A stretch of DNA of 64,000 nt from Bacillota bacterium (GCA_023459675.1 JAEWTC010000138.1:1-64000), one strand, 5' to 3'; shown: positions 1 to 9,600, numbered from the stretch's first letter. The notes: generated by a model from the sequence alone, not told the origin. Numbers and translations are program-made.

Positions 1-668
1 AAAATCTGCGCCAGAATTTGATCGTCCTTTGTATTCTCTTCCCGGTGACAGGTGAGATAGTAATATTTGGGTTCCGGGTGAATCTGCCCGCCGTCGATTG
101 CAGTGAGCGTATCGGGGAATGCGGCCATCCCCTCCGCGCGATAGTACTGAAACGCGTCGAACATCGGATCGCCCACAAAATGAGCCCGTTGCGCAAGGTT
201 TTCCCGTTTCAACTCCTCCATCGCGCTGGGGACGCAGGCAAACAAGAGGGTCGATATGTGGTCTGTCAGTATGCGGTTGATCTCCTCCGGATTCTTCAGC
301 GTGTGCAGGCGGTTTCCCGCTTCAACGTGTAAAACGGGCAGCTGCCTTTTTGCGGCCGCAAGAGCCGCCGCCAGCGTGGAATTCGTATCCCCATACACCA
401 AAAGCGCGTCCGGCTTTTCACGCGCAAGGGTATCGTCCATGGCGGTCAGCATGCGCGCCGTCATCTCGGCATGCGTTCCGCCGGAGATGCCCAAATTGTA
501 GTCGGGCTTGGGTATGCTCAGCTCATCGAAAAATACGTCGCTCATCAGCGGGTCATAATGCTGCCCCGTATGCACCAGGATTTCCGTATGCTGTTTACGC
601 AGTACCCGCGACATGGCCGCCGCCTTGATGAACTGCGGCCGCGCGCCGACTACCGTGACAATTTTCAT
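1..668 (-). CDS. wecB: UDP-N-acetylglucosamine 2-epimerase (non-hydrolysing), 3' end outside window
   Basis: Interconverts UDP-GlcNAc and UDP-ManNAc in the cytoplasm, supplying ManNAc-type sugars for surface polysaccharide. The 222 visible residues start MKIVTVVGARPQFIKAAAM and carry the family blocks GARPQFIK, TGQHYDPLMSDVFF, VYGDTNST, HVEAGNR and TCHREEN, in the usual order. The protein runs off base 1, so roughly the last 140-150 residues of a typical ~370-residue enzyme are missing. ATG at 668 is preceded by a modest GGTGGA ribosome site. It is the last visible gene of the ppk-to-wecB operon, 144 bp after the tandem glycosyltransferase. HVEAGNR replaces the more common HVEAGLR. The family assignment is firm; the exact sugar product used by this pathway is inferred. 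Confidence 0.93.
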   Translation of the reverse strand, partial: MKIVTVVGARPQFIKAAAMSRVLRKQHTEILVHTGQHYDPLMSDVFFDELSIPKPDYNLGISGGTHAEMTARMLTAMDDTLAREKPDALLVYGDTNSTLAAALAAAKRQLPVLHVEAGNRLHTLKNPEEINRILTDHISTLLFACVPSAMEELKRENLAQRAHFVGDPMFDAFQYYRAEGMAAFPDTLTAIDGGQIHPEPKYYYLTCHREENTKDDQILAQI

Positions 669-812
669 TCATCCACCTGCATCAATTCGGCGGTATTACC
701 GCCGGTATCGTATGGAGCCTGTATGCCGAGCACGCTGGGCACATCGCGTGGTTCTGCACGCCGCCAGCAGAAGCCGCAAGCAGTTCCGCTTCGCCCGTAA
801 TCGCTGTGCTGT

Positions 813-3341
813 TTACGTCCATTCTTCCATGATATTCGCCATTTTCCGCGCCATTCCTTCACTGGTGAACCCTGCGATCACCTCGCGGTTTGGCGAATAA
901 GGCATTGGTTCTCCGTGAAGAAAAGCCTGGGCTAGCGCGGCAAGGTATGCCTTCAACCGCGGCATATCCGCCGGACGGTTGACTTCTTCAAAACAGAAAC
1001 CGAGGTTGGCGCTGCGGATGATAGCGGCGATTTCACTGTTTCCAAGATCGCCTGAAACGCAGCAGATGACCGGAGTATCCAGCGTCATATACTCTAGAAA
1101 CTTGCCCGGAATGTTCCCCTGCCGGTTCGTCTCGTTCCACGCGGGCAGCAGCAGCACGTGCGCGGCTTTTTGCAGGCGAAGCGCCTCGTCCCTGGGTACG
1201 AAACCGTGATCCTCCAGGCAGCTGCCAAGCCCCGCGTCGTTTGCCTGTTTGACAAAACCATAGGTGTCCCGCCCGGCATAAACCAACGCGACTTTATCCG
1301 CGGCGATCAGCCCATCCCGGATAACGTCTGCCAGCGCGGAGAAAAACGGGGACAGATCGCGTTTCTCCCCATACATTTGGCCGCAATGGATAAACGCAAG
1401 CCGATCGGTTCTCTTTGGCGGGTCAGGTATGTACTGCTGATCCTCGGGATCAAATCCGTTAAAGATGACGGCGCCCTGCTCCTCCATGCCCATCACGCGC
1501 AGGCAGCCGGCCGATACGGCGGTGATGCGGTCCGCATTGCAGATAACCTTTTGCTGGTATCGAAACAGGCGCTTCTTTTGCCAGGCAAACGGCATGGCGG
1601 TCTCATCCCGGAAATCTGCAATCCAACGCTTGGCAATTCCTTTTTCCTTGAGCCGATACGCCGCGGTGTGGCTGCTCAGCGGGCCGTAGGTGGATAGAAC
1701 CACGTCATATTGCTTTCCAAGCTGTGTGGCCTTGCGCACGCAAGCGCGGGCAAATGCCGCGTCGTCACGGTCATCCAGAAGCAGGTACAGCGCGTTCTTT
1801 AGAAAACCGGAGGGTTTAGCGTTCTCCCCCGCTTTTACGGGCTGAACGGAAGCGGTGGCAGAAGGCCTGTGTTCCTTCCACAACCGAAGCAGGCTCGACG
1901 TACGAAGCAAATGAACGTCTGCAAGCTGCTTCAGGTCGCGTGCCAGCAGCGCATCCTGCAATGGCGACGGGTCGCTTCCCGCCAGCACCGTAACCGCATA
2001 TCCCATACGCTGCAGATACTTGGCCAGTTTTGTTGCGCGCACCGCGCCGATTTTATTCTGTGGCGCAAAACACCGGCTGATGAGCAATACCCTTTTTTGC
2101 GGCGCGGCCAGTGCGTTTCCATTGTCCAAAGGGAAAAGAGTTGGAAGCAGCCGGTCAATGGCGCAGCGTTTGATCCAGCGCTCGCGGGCGGCTGCGCGCA
2201 TCCGCTCCGCCTCCTCGGCGGTTTGCCGCTTTATCGCCCGAAGCGCGTTTTGAACAGCGTCCGCCCCGCCGTCCCGGCTAAACAGTACGCCGACGGTATC
2301 GTCAATCAATTCCGGTATGCCGCCGATTTGCGGCGCGACCACCGGGATGCCCGCCTGCAGCGCTTCCATGAACGTTACCGGAATGCCTTCGCTGACGCTG
2401 GTGTTCACAAACGCGTCAAAAGGTGTTTCCGCATACAGCCTTCGTACCCGCATCGGCGTAAGCGCGCCAGTGAACGAATAGGCGACAAACGGATGGGATT
2501 GCAGCTTTTGCTCCGCATACGCGCGGACGGCGGCTTCCTCCGTCCCTCCGCCGATGTGCGTCCACTCCAGCTTCCCGTCATTCCAGTTGGCAAGAGCGTC
2601 GATTAATCGCGGTATATCCTTAACGGCAATCAGGGAGGAGCAGCTGACCAGATGGAAGACGTTATCCCTGAAGCGCGGCGCGGGAAAGCGGCTGCCGTCC
2701 GCTGTGCCGGATGAGCCAACCATCACCACGTTGATCTTTTCCTGGGGGATATGTACGTAGGAGAAAAGCTGATCCCGCGCGTATTCGCTGATGGGATAGA
2801 TCATGTCAAGCATTTCGGCCATGAAGCGCTTCATCAAAAACGGGTTCATTTCATTGCGCGCGACGTCGATATCGAACGCGTGTGCGCGCGCTATTGCGCG
2901 CATGGCCGGATGGTTCTTTTTACACAATGCGGCGGCAAAGCCGTCGTAGCTCATCCAGTACGCGTAAAGGGTGGTCTGTTCCCGTTCGTCCACGAACCGC
3001 TCCATCCAATAATTCAGCTTTTTTCCGCGAATGGTGAAACCCAGTAGCTTGAGCAGATTGCGTATGGTCAATTTTCCGGCCGTCTTCAACCGCCCGCATT
3101 CCTCCCAGAACAAACGGCAAAACGGCGCGGCCAGCGCGGCGCGCAGCGCTGCGAACCCGGGTTGTTTGCAAAGAATCGCCGTCGGCTCGTTTTCCTCAAT
3201 CTCCGCAATCCCGGAGGCGCCGCATAGCACGACGCGGTCAAAGGTACCGCGCAGCCATGGCAATTCCTGCAGAAAGAACGGGTCGGGTTTCCCGTCGCCG
3301 CCGACCGCGCAGGAGCTGATGTAAACGACCGTCTTTTTCAT
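813..3341 (-). CDS. Tandem two-domain GT4-type glycosyltransferase
   Basis: 842 residues that read as two GT-B glycosyltransferases joined head to tail. The first (about 1-400) ends with SEGIPVTFMEALQAGIPVV and GGIPEL, the EX7E-type nucleotide-sugar site of GT4 enzymes. The second begins near residue 414 (KRVLLISRCFAPQNKIGA), a typical GT4 N-terminus, and ends with a weaker donor-site region (GKFLEYMTLDTPVICC). No signal peptide or membrane segment is seen, so it should act at the cytoplasmic face, probably adding two sugars in succession to a lipid-linked glycan. ATG 3341 overlaps the stop of the upstream glycosyltransferase (ATGA), so the two are translationally coupled. The fusion reading is continuous with no frameshift. 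Donors and acceptors cannot be told from sequence. Confidence 0.85.
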   Translation of the reverse strand: MKKTVVYISSCAVGGDGKPDPFFLQELPWLRGTFDRVVLCGASGIAEIEENEPTAILCKQPGFAALRAALAAPFCRLFWEECGRLKTAGKLTIRNLLKLLGFTIRGKKLNYWMERFVDEREQTTLYAYWMSYDGFAAALCKKNHPAMRAIARAHAFDIDVARNEMNPFLMKRFMAEMLDMIYPISEYARDQLFSYVHIPQEKINVVMVGSSGTADGSRFPAPRFRDNVFHLVSCSSLIAVKDIPRLIDALANWNDGKLEWTHIGGGTEEAAVRAYAEQKLQSHPFVAYSFTGALTPMRVRRLYAETPFDAFVNTSVSEGIPVTFMEALQAGIPVVAPQIGGIPELIDDTVGVLFSRDGGADAVQNALRAIKRQTAEEAERMRAAARERWIKRCAIDRLLPTLFPLDNGNALAAPQKRVLLISRCFAPQNKIGAVRATKLAKYLQRMGYAVTVLAGSDPSPLQDALLARDLKQLADVHLLRTSSLLRLWKEHRPSATASVQPVKAGENAKPSGFLKNALYLLLDDRDDAAFARACVRKATQLGKQYDVVLSTYGPLSSHTAAYRLKEKGIAKRWIADFRDETAMPFAWQKKRLFRYQQKVICNADRITAVSAGCLRVMGMEEQGAVIFNGFDPEDQQYIPDPPKRTDRLAFIHCGQMYGEKRDLSPFFSALADVIRDGLIAADKVALVYAGRDTYGFVKQANDAGLGSCLEDHGFVPRDEALRLQKAAHVLLLPAWNETNRQGNIPGKFLEYMTLDTPVICCVSGDLGNSEIAAIIRSANLGFCFEEVNRPADMPRLKAYLAALAQAFLHGEPMPYSPNREVIAGFTSEGMARKMANIMEEWT

Positions 3342-4474
3342 GTATCCAGCCTTTCCAAAATCCTCTGCATGACGCTATTCCAGCTGAGATGCTCCTCTGC
3401 GTAAGCACGCATTAAGCCCGGCAGCGCATCGTTTTGTTTTACGGATAAAGCGAAGGCAACCACGTCCTGCATGGAGATCGGCGTCTCATCGTTTTGTACC
3501 CGCAGGAAGAAGGAATGGTTTTCCGGCAGCGCCGGATCTCCCGCTGCGCTGACGAAGGGCAAGCCCCGCGCCATAAATTCACGCGCTTTCAGCGTCATCC
3601 CCTGCTGAAGCCCGTAGCGGAACATGCCAAGGCTTCCGACCCCCAAATCGCTTTGCGCAATGAGCCGCTCCAGCGCTTCGCCGTAACACGGGCCGTGAAA
3701 CGTAACCCGGTCCCCCAGCTTCAGCTCCTCCGCGAGCAGCTTCCACCTGGCAAGCGAACCATCGCCGTCCCCGCCCGCGAAATCAATCCGCACGTCCGCA
3801 TCTCCGCGATACGCTGCCAGCGAACGCAGAATGCGGTCGTACCCATGCCAGCCGCTCATGCTCGCCAGCGCCAACAGGCGAACCGAAGAGTCCTCTTTAC
3901 GCGGCGCATGCAAAGCGAGGGCGCGGCAATCCACGCCGTTGATCGTATTCATGGCAGGACGTCCGTTAACCGTTCCGCCGCAATCCTCGCCGATAACGGT
4001 ATATAAATCCACAAGCGGGTTCAGCGCCGCCATCACATGGTCGGCAAAGCGAAACACTTGCCTGCGCAGAAAAAAGCGATCGTTCTCCTGTGCGATCGGG
4101 TAGGTGGGAAACTCAACCACGAGCTTTCCCCCATGCGCTTTCAGCATCCGCATCGTTTGCAGGGTACCCAGAAAGGTGGGCATATACCGCAGGTACAGCG
4201 CGTCGATTTTAGTTCGCCGTTGGATCAACCTAGCCGCTTTCATAAGGTCCGTGAAAATTTTCGTGTGATCGTAGCCCCGCATTCCCGCAAGGCGATTGGC
4301 AAATAAAAACTCACGTTTCCCGTTCTCGAGTAGGTACATACCCCGCAGATCCCAGCCGACGGCGTACACGGTCCATCCAAGCGCGCGGGCGGCGTCCATC
4401 TGCCCGTCGAACTTCGCCTGCAGGTTTTCCCGGCGGTGCAGGGGATACTTCATTAAAAACAAGATCGAAGGCAT
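3338..4474 (-). CDS. Glycosyltransferase, GT-B fold
   Basis: 378-residue soluble protein beginning MPSILFLMKYPLHRRENLQAKFDG. The N-terminal half looks like a GT4-type acceptor domain. The C-terminal half contains the second Rossmann domain (RLLALASMSGWHGYDRILRSL, then FHGPCYGEALERLIAQSDLGVGSLG), ending with LKAREFMARGLPFVSA, the usual region of the donor-binding glutamate. It lies between two other glycosyltransferases; its ATG shares one base with the upstream stop (TGATG) and its own stop overlaps the next start (ATGA), so the three should be made in fixed ratio. It probably transfers one sugar during repeat-unit assembly; donor and linkage are unknown. Confidence 0.82.
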   Translation of the reverse strand: MPSILFLMKYPLHRRENLQAKFDGQMDAARALGWTVYAVGWDLRGMYLLENGKREFLFANRLAGMRGYDHTKIFTDLMKAARLIQRRTKIDALYLRYMPTFLGTLQTMRMLKAHGGKLVVEFPTYPIAQENDRFFLRRQVFRFADHVMAALNPLVDLYTVIGEDCGGTVNGRPAMNTINGVDCRALALHAPRKEDSSVRLLALASMSGWHGYDRILRSLAAYRGDADVRIDFAGGDGDGSLARWKLLAEELKLGDRVTFHGPCYGEALERLIAQSDLGVGSLGMFRYGLQQGMTLKAREFMARGLPFVSAAGDPALPENHSFFLRVQNDETPISMQDVVAFALSVKQNDALPGLMRAYAEEHLSWNSVMQRILERLDT

Positions 4475-5604
4475 CAGACATTGCCTCGTTTCCCAAGCTG
4501 TTCCAGATACAGCGCGGCAGTTTGGCCCAGCGCTTGCGGCAGGCTGTATTGCTGAATCACAGCGCGGTTTCTTTGACTCATCTGTCTTCGCAGATTGCCG
4601 TTGCCAAGAATCGTTCGAAGCGATGAAGCGAACCCGGCCGTATCAAACGGTTTGACAACAAACCCGCCTTCGCCTTCGGCAATCAGGTCGGTATTTCCCC
4701 TCACGCCGGAAACCACGCACGGCAAACCCGCCGCCATTGCCTCCATCAACGCAACGGGAAGGCCTTCGTGAAGCGACGGAAAGATAAACGCATCCGCCGC
4801 AAGAAGCAGCGCGGGAATATCGCTTCGAAAGCCAAGGAAGTGTACGCGGTCGCTCACATGGCACGTTTCCGCCAATTGCCGCAGCGCTTTCTCCTGTTTC
4901 CCGACGCCGCAAAACACCAACGCCGCTTCCTCTATCTTTTCCAGTGCGCGGATGCATACGACATGGTTCTTCCGCCGCGAATGCTCGCCGACGGAGATTA
5001 TCATGGGCAGATCCGAATCTATTCCCAGGCTTTTTTTGATTGCGATGGGGTCCACCTGCAAATCGAACCGGCGAAGATCCACGCCAACGCCGTGTACGAA
5101 AGCTTCCTTCTTTGCGCGGAAACGTTTGGCGCGCTGAAAGTCCTCCTGATTGATCGTGATCAGCAAATCCGTAAAATGAGCAAGCGCCCGCTCCGCCGGA
5201 TAATAGAAAAGCCAGTTAATCCACGATGCGCCGGTGAAGAAGTGAAATCCGTGCGCCGTATAACAGACTTTTGTTCCCCTCCGCCGTGCTTTTCGTGCCG
5301 CAAGGCGGCCGAGCATACCGCCGACTGGCGTATGGCAATGGATCAATTCATATTCTTCGCTGTCGATCAGCGCTTTCAAGCGGCGGTATGCCGCAATATT
5401 GCCCGGATGAAACGGGTTTCTGCGGAAGTTAATCTCGATATAGCGGTCACAGTTGGGTACGTTTGGCGCAGCCACGCCCGTATCGTTTCCGGCACAGCAG
5501 TGCACCTCGTAGCCCTGCTCCCGAAACCATTGCATATAGGGCAAATGGAATACCAAAATATGGCCGCGCAATACCGTGGCGAGGAACAATACCTTTTTCT
5601 TCAT
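4474..5604 (-). CDS. GT4 family glycosyltransferase
   Basis: 376 residues from the chosen ATG at 5604 (MKKKVLFLATVLRGHILVFH). An in-frame start 20 codons upstream exists, but 5604 overlaps the epimerase stop as ATGA and has GGAGG upstream, so it is preferred. The N-terminal domain carries the ECGND/HCHTPVGGML-type acceptor-side pattern (LIHCHTPVGGMLGRLAARKA, YTAHGFHFF) of the CapM/EpsF-like polysaccharide transferases. The C-terminal domain has the donor site HEGLPVALMEAMAAGLPCVV with the two glutamates seven residues apart. Likely adds a hexose or N-acetylhexosamine to the undecaprenyl-linked intermediate made by the phosphoglycosyl transferase upstream. The specific sugar is not determinable. 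Confidence 0.9.
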   Translation of the reverse strand: MKKKVLFLATVLRGHILVFHLPYMQWFREQGYEVHCCAGNDTGVAAPNVPNCDRYIEINFRRNPFHPGNIAAYRRLKALIDSEEYELIHCHTPVGGMLGRLAARKARRRGTKVCYTAHGFHFFTGASWINWLFYYPAERALAHFTDLLITINQEDFQRAKRFRAKKEAFVHGVGVDLRRFDLQVDPIAIKKSLGIDSDLPMIISVGEHSRRKNHVVCIRALEKIEEAALVFCGVGKQEKALRQLAETCHVSDRVHFLGFRSDIPALLLAADAFIFPSLHEGLPVALMEAMAAGLPCVVSGVRGNTDLIAEGEGGFVVKPFDTAGFASSLRTILGNGNLRRQMSQRNRAVIQQYSLPQALGQTAALYLEQLGKRGNV

Positions 5605-6449
5605 TCCACGGCCTCCGTTTCCAAAACGCTTTGCACAAATGGAACTTCCAGCTCCGGCCTCCATTTGCTACTCATCGCCAAATCATAAGTCAAAGTGCCA
5701 AATACCTTGCCAAGGGTACCACCCCGCAAGCTAAGCCTTGCGATAAGTTTTCCAACCCCCGGCAGCAGCAAAAGCCGAAATTCGTGCGCCTTGGCAATCG
5801 CCTGCGCCAGCGCGTTCGTAGAAACATACGCTCCGTTTTGCGGAAAGAACAGGCCACCCTCGCCGCTTTGCAGCAACGCCTCCATAAACTGGCAAAGCGT
5901 ACCGATGTACAGCATGCTGCGCTCGTTGTTTACGCGCGGAAATACCCGCAATTTACAGATGAGCCTGGAAAGTCTCGGGTAATTTCCCTTGCAGCCAGGC
6001 CCGTAAATCATCGGCGGCCGCAGCACGGCTACGCGGAAGGAGTCACCCTCCAATGCCCTCAGGGCATGTTCGGCGTGCAGCTTGCTCTGCCCATAGGCGG
6101 TCACCGGGTGTTCCGGCGTATCCGTGTGAATGCGGCCGACTTCCAAGCCGTACACGCTCATCGAAGAAAAGAATACAAACTGTTGAACGCCTTCCCGCTT
6201 GGCTTTCTGTCCCGCTTCCGCCGCCAGCCTGTGATTTACCTGATCATACAACGCCCGGTTTTCAGCGGTTTCCTTCTGATGCGCGATCCCGGCCACCAGC
6301 ACCACCGCTTGATACGGTGAAAAATCGAAGCCCCGCCAAGCGCTGCCTCGCATATCCAGCGTATCGCATTGAAAACGGGAGGGATCCAGCCGCGCGGTCA
6401 GGCTTTCGCCGATATAACTGCCCGCACCGGCGATCAACACGCGTATCAC
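5601..6449 (-). CDS. NAD-dependent epimerase/dehydratase (extended SDR)
   Basis: 282 residues, cytoplasmic. The N-terminal Rossmann motif is GAGSYIG (about residues 8-14), and the catalytic pair appears as YGQSK with an upstream serine block (FFSSMSVYG). This is the SDR family that remodels nucleotide sugars (for example 4-epimerases and 4,6-dehydratases), and it sits between the sugar-initiating transferase and the glycosyltransferases, so a nucleotide-sugar or lipid-linked-sugar substrate is likely. The start is GTG at 6449, which overlaps the upstream stop as GTGA. It is somewhat short for GalE (~330), closer to the WbpK/WcaG-like 4-reductase/epimerase group. Substrate unknown. Confidence 0.85.
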   Translation of the reverse strand: MIRVLIAGAGSYIGESLTARLDPSRFQCDTLDMRGSAWRGFDFSPYQAVVLVAGIAHQKETAENRALYDQVNHRLAAEAGQKAKREGVQQFVFFSSMSVYGLEVGRIHTDTPEHPVTAYGQSKLHAEHALRALEGDSFRVAVLRPPMIYGPGCKGNYPRLSRLICKLRVFPRVNNERSMLYIGTLCQFMEALLQSGEGGLFFPQNGAYVSTNALAQAIAKAHEFRLLLLPGVGKLIARLSLRGGTLGKVFGTLTYDLAMSSKWRPELEVPFVQSVLETEAVE

Positions 6450-7063
6450 TTATTTTCACCCGCTTGCCGACCGGCAGTCTGCGCGCCTTCCACGATATCC
6501 TTCCCGCCGCCAACCTTGGAAAACGTAAGCAAAACGCACTCCAAATCGAGCCTGAAGCTTACGTTGCGCGCATACTCCCCGTCATACTTTGCCTTCTGCG
6601 CGTTCTCCAGCCGATCGCGCCCGCGCACCTGTGCAAGGCCGGTTAAGCCGGGAAGCACGTCGTTCGCGTTTTCCCGGTCCCTGAGTTCAATCAGGTCGAA
6701 CTGATTCCAAAGCGCCGGGCGCGGACCCACGATGGACATTTCCCCCTTGAGCACGTTGATCAGCTGCGGTAGCTCATCCAGGCTATTACGCCGCAGAAAG
6801 CCTCCGCAGCGCGTGATGTTTTGCGTCGCGTTTTCTAAAAGATGCGTGGGAACGTCTCCCGGAGCGTCGGTTTTCATGGTGCGGAATTTCCATATCTGAA
6901 AGTACGTTTTACGGATGCCGACGCGTTTCTGAAAAAAGAAAACGGGGCCTTTGGAATCCAGCTTGATCCAAAGCGAGATCAGTAAAAACAGCGGGGATAG
7001 AATAATAATGCCGCACAGGGCTAAGAGCACGTCAATCCATCGTTTGATATACCGCCGATACAT
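6446..7063 (-). CDS. Undecaprenyl-phosphate sugar phosphotransferase (small monotopic PGT)
   Basis: 205 residues from ATG 7063, which has GGAGG six bases upstream; an in-frame upstream start would overlap the ComEA-like gene and adds only unrelated residues. Transfers a sugar-1-phosphate from UDP-sugar to undecaprenyl phosphate, the first step of glycan assembly. One hydrophobic re-entrant helix (residues ~8-32, [19 protein letters not shown]) precedes the catalytic domain with KFRTM and the Asp-Glu dyad at LDELPQ (Asp96-Glu97), followed by MSIVGPRP. Size matches the minimal PglC-type enzymes rather than the long WbaP/WcaJ forms. It heads the glycan part of the operon and ends with an ATGA-like overlap (GTGA) with the epimerase. 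The sugar is unknown. Confidence 0.93.
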   Translation of the reverse strand: MYRRYIKRWIDVLLALCGIIILSPLFLLISLWIKLDSKGPVFFFQKRVGIRKTYFQIWKFRTMKTDAPGDVPTHLLENATQNITRCGGFLRRNSLDELPQLINVLKGEMSIVGPRPALWNQFDLIELRDRENANDVLPGLTGLAQVRGRDRLENAQKAKYDGEYARNVSFRLDLECVLLTFSKVGGGKDIVEGAQTAGRQAGENK

Positions 7064-7080
7064 GCGCCGCCTCCAGTGGT

Positions 7081-7449
7081 TTAATTTCCGGTTTTGCGAG
7101 TGGAGAAATCCAGTTGATCCCAAATCTTGAACAGCGTTTTCTCCCCGATGCCCTTCACGTACACCAGATCCTCCGGAAAATCAAACGCTCCGTTCTCCGC
7201 CCGATCCAGCAGCAGCGCCTCTATCTGGGCATGACTGAGCCCGCTTACCGCCTGAAGCTGTTCAGCGTCCGCCGTATTCACATCCACCGTGCCCTCGGGC
7301 CACGCAACGGGCTGAGCTGCAACCTGCGGCTTGAGGGGCGCATATGCGAATTGTTTGGTTTCCACAGCGTTCCAGTGCCACGCAATCCACGCGATACAAG
7401 CTGCGATGAGCAGACACAGGAAGCCTGCCGCCCACGCTTTGCGCGTCAT
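7081..7449 (-). CDS. ComEA-like helix-hairpin-helix protein with N-terminal membrane anchor
   Basis: 122 residues: one transmembrane or signal segment (about 5-26), a short linker, then a tandem HhH DNA-binding fold (about 53-115) with VDVNTADAEQLQAVSGLS and VYVKGIGEKTLFKIW, as in ComEA of transformation systems. It should be anchored in the membrane with the HhH domain outside, where ComEA binds incoming DNA. ATG overlaps the cysS stop (ATGA) and the phosphoglycosyl transferase follows 17 bp later. Lies in an aminoacyl-tRNA/polysaccharide operon and not next to comEC. Could also be a general HhH protein with no transformation role, as the linker is short. Confidence 0.8.
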   Translation of the reverse strand: MTRKAWAAGFLCLLIAACIAWIAWHWNAVETKQFAYAPLKPQVAAQPVAWPEGTVDVNTADAEQLQAVSGLSHAQIEALLLDRAENGAFDFPEDLVYVKGIGEKTLFKIWDQLDFSTRKTGN

Positions 7450-8840
7450 ACGTTGCGACGTACCTTCTGGCCCGCGGACGTATCCTCCAGAATATAGCCC
7501 GCAGCCTGTATAGCGTCGCGCAGCTCGTCGGAGCGTTTCCAGTTTTTTGCCGTGCGTGCCGAAGCCCGCTCGTTGAGCATCGCGGCGATCTCCGGACTAA
7601 TATCGTCGTTCTGTTTCATCAGCAGGCCAAGGATGTCCGTCATTTTAAACATTGCCTGCTCTGCTTTTTGCAGCGCCCGGAGGCAGACGCCGGACGGCGG
7701 AAGCTTGAATATCTCACGAATCAGCTCAAACAGCGCGCCGATCGCGTCCGCCGTGTTCAAATCATCCTCCATGGCCGCTTTGAACTTCTCCAGCGACCGA
7801 TCCGCCTCGTTGATCAGGGTTTGTTCGCCGTCGTTGGGTTCACGGTCCTGGGCGGTCTGTGCCAAAAACCGAAGCTGATCCCGCGCTCCGTACAGGCGTT
7901 CCAGCGCGCTTGCGGCCTGCGAGATCATTTCGCGGCTGAAATTGACGGGACTGCGGTAGTGTGCTGACAGCATAAACATACGCACCGCTTCCAGATCATA
8001 CTCCGCGGCAATCTCCCGCACGGTAAAGAAGCTGCCAGATTTGCTCATTTTCTCGTTGTTGATGTTAATAAAGCCGTTGTGCATCCAATAACGGACATAG
8101 GGCTTGCCGGTTGCGCCTTCGCTTTGCGCAATCTCATTTTCGTGATGCGGAAACAGCAAATCCTTTCCGCCGGTATGAATGTCGATCGTCTCTCCCAGAT
8201 ATGCCATGCTCATCGCCGAGCACTCGATATGCCAGCCGGGACGGCCCATGCCCCACGGGCTTTCCCACGCGGGTTCCCCCGGTTTCTGCGCTTTCCAGAG
8301 CGCAAAATCCAGCGGATCTTCCTTATGCTCGTTCACATCCACCCGGGCGCCGCTTTCCAAATCCTCCAGCTTCTGCCCGCACAGGCAGCCGTACGTCGGG
8401 AAAGCGTGCACGCGGTAATACACATCGCCGCCGCTTTCGTAGGCAAGGCCTTTATGGATCAGCGTTTCAATCAGCGCGATAATCTGCGGAATATGTTCCG
8501 TTGCACGCGGGTGAACCGTTGCCGGACGAATGCCCATCGCCTTCGCGTCTACGTAATACTCGCGGATAAAACGGTCGGCCAGCGCTTGCACGGTAATACC
8601 CTCTTCGTTGGCGCGCTGGATCATTTTATCGTCGATATCGGTGAAGTTCTGCACGAAGGTCACTGTATACCCGATCGATTCCATGTACCGCCGCATAACG
8701 TCGAAAATCGTAAACGGACGCGCGTTGCCGATATGAAAGTAGTTATACACCGTAGGACCGCAGGCATAAATGCCCACCTTGCCGGGATGAACCGGGACGA
8801 ACTCCTCTTTTCTTCGCGTTCTGCTGTTATATATTTTCAT
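7446..8840 (-). CDS. cysS: Cysteinyl-tRNA synthetase
   Basis: 464 residues, the normal length. Charges tRNA-Cys with cysteine in the cytoplasm. Class I signatures are present: HIGN at residues 36-39 and KMSKS at 264-268. The zinc-binding set that selects cysteine is visible as Cys27, Cys207, His232 and Glu236 ([30 protein letters not shown]). The C-terminal anticodon-binding helices end [15 protein letters not shown]. It overlaps the end of cysE by 14 bp, the common cysE-cysS arrangement of Bacillota. No T-box leader is seen upstream, since ppk and cysE are only 12 bp apart. Confidence 0.98.
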   Translation of the reverse strand: MKIYNSRTRRKEEFVPVHPGKVGIYACGPTVYNYFHIGNARPFTIFDVMRRYMESIGYTVTFVQNFTDIDDKMIQRANEEGITVQALADRFIREYYVDAKAMGIRPATVHPRATEHIPQIIALIETLIHKGLAYESGGDVYYRVHAFPTYGCLCGQKLEDLESGARVDVNEHKEDPLDFALWKAQKPGEPAWESPWGMGRPGWHIECSAMSMAYLGETIDIHTGGKDLLFPHHENEIAQSEGATGKPYVRYWMHNGFININNEKMSKSGSFFTVREIAAEYDLEAVRMFMLSAHYRSPVNFSREMISQAASALERLYGARDQLRFLAQTAQDREPNDGEQTLINEADRSLEKFKAAMEDDLNTADAIGALFELIREIFKLPPSGVCLRALQKAEQAMFKMTDILGLLMKQNDDISPEIAAMLNERASARTAKNWKRSDELRDAIQAAGYILEDTSAGQKVRRNV

Positions 8841-9588
8841 GGTTTCCCTCTTCTTTCACCGGTTGCGCCGGAGACACACTCTCAAACCTCTTGCTGCATT
8901 TGCCGATGCGCTCCACATCCTCATCCTCACAGCCCAGCCGCTTGGCGTGGCGCACCAGACACTCCTCCAAAAGCACAAGCCGTTCGTAAAGAACCTGCAT
9001 GCGGTCCTGCATCGGGTCGGGCAGGTTGACCTGGTCCAAATCGACGTCCGCCGCGTGCACCGCTTTTTTCACGATCCTTCCGGGGTTGCCCACCACGGTA
9101 CAGTACGGCGGAACGTCCTTGAGGACGATTGCGCCAGCGCCGATTTTCGAATGGTCTCCTACGGTAATCGGGCCCAGCACCTTCGCTCCGGCTCCGATGG
9201 TTACGCCGTCTCCGATGGTGGGATGCCGCTTGCCGACGTCTTTTCCCGTTCCGCCCAGCGTTACGCCCTGGTAAATCGTCACATCGTTGCCGACGACTGC
9301 CGTTTCGCCGATCACAACCCCGTCGCCGTGGTCAATGAAAACCCTGCGCCCGATGGTAGCGCCGGGGTGTATCTCGATGCTCGTCTTCCTGCGCGTATTC
9401 TGGCTGATGATGCGGGCCAGAACCGGATGCCCGCTCTCCAGCATCGCATGTGCGCGCCGGTGCCTGCGCAGCGCCGTAAGACCCGGATAACAGTGCTTGA
9501 CGATCCACTTGCTGCTCGCGGCAGGGTCGCGCATCAGAACCGCTTCCACGTCTTCCTTGGCCCGCATCCGTCTTTCTTTCCAATTCAT
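8827..9588 (-). CDS. cysE: Serine O-acetyltransferase
   Basis: 253 residues. Makes O-acetylserine from serine and acetyl-CoA, the committed step of cysteine synthesis. The N-terminal helical domain is followed by left-handed beta-helix hexapeptide repeats (about 70-165) containing [39 protein letters not shown] and [19 protein letters not shown]; the catalytic His/Asp lie in HGDG and the upstream HP segment. The ~75 residues after the helix ([14 protein letters not shown]...) make it longer than a minimal CysE. AAGGAG lies at a good distance before ATG 9588. Its product feeds cysteine to CysS encoded by the overlapping next gene. Confidence 0.96.
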   Translation of the reverse strand: MNWKERRMRAKEDVEAVLMRDPAASSKWIVKHCYPGLTALRRHRRAHAMLESGHPVLARIISQNTRRKTSIEIHPGATIGRRVFIDHGDGVVIGETAVVGNDVTIYQGVTLGGTGKDVGKRHPTIGDGVTIGAGAKVLGPITVGDHSKIGAGAIVLKDVPPYCTVVGNPGRIVKKAVHAADVDLDQVNLPDPMQDRMQVLYERLVLLEECLVRHAKRLGCEDEDVERIGKCSKRFESVSPAQPVKEEGNHENI

Positions 9589-9600
9589 ATCGGCAACTCC

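Noticed and set aside
685..826. Short frame (about 46 codons) overlapping the stop of the tandem glycosyltransferase, before wecB
   Set aside because: No ribosome site and no family resemblance; treated as intergenic.
8827..9600. T-box leader for cysE-cysS
   Set aside because: Only 12 bp separate ppk and cysE, leaving no room for a leader.
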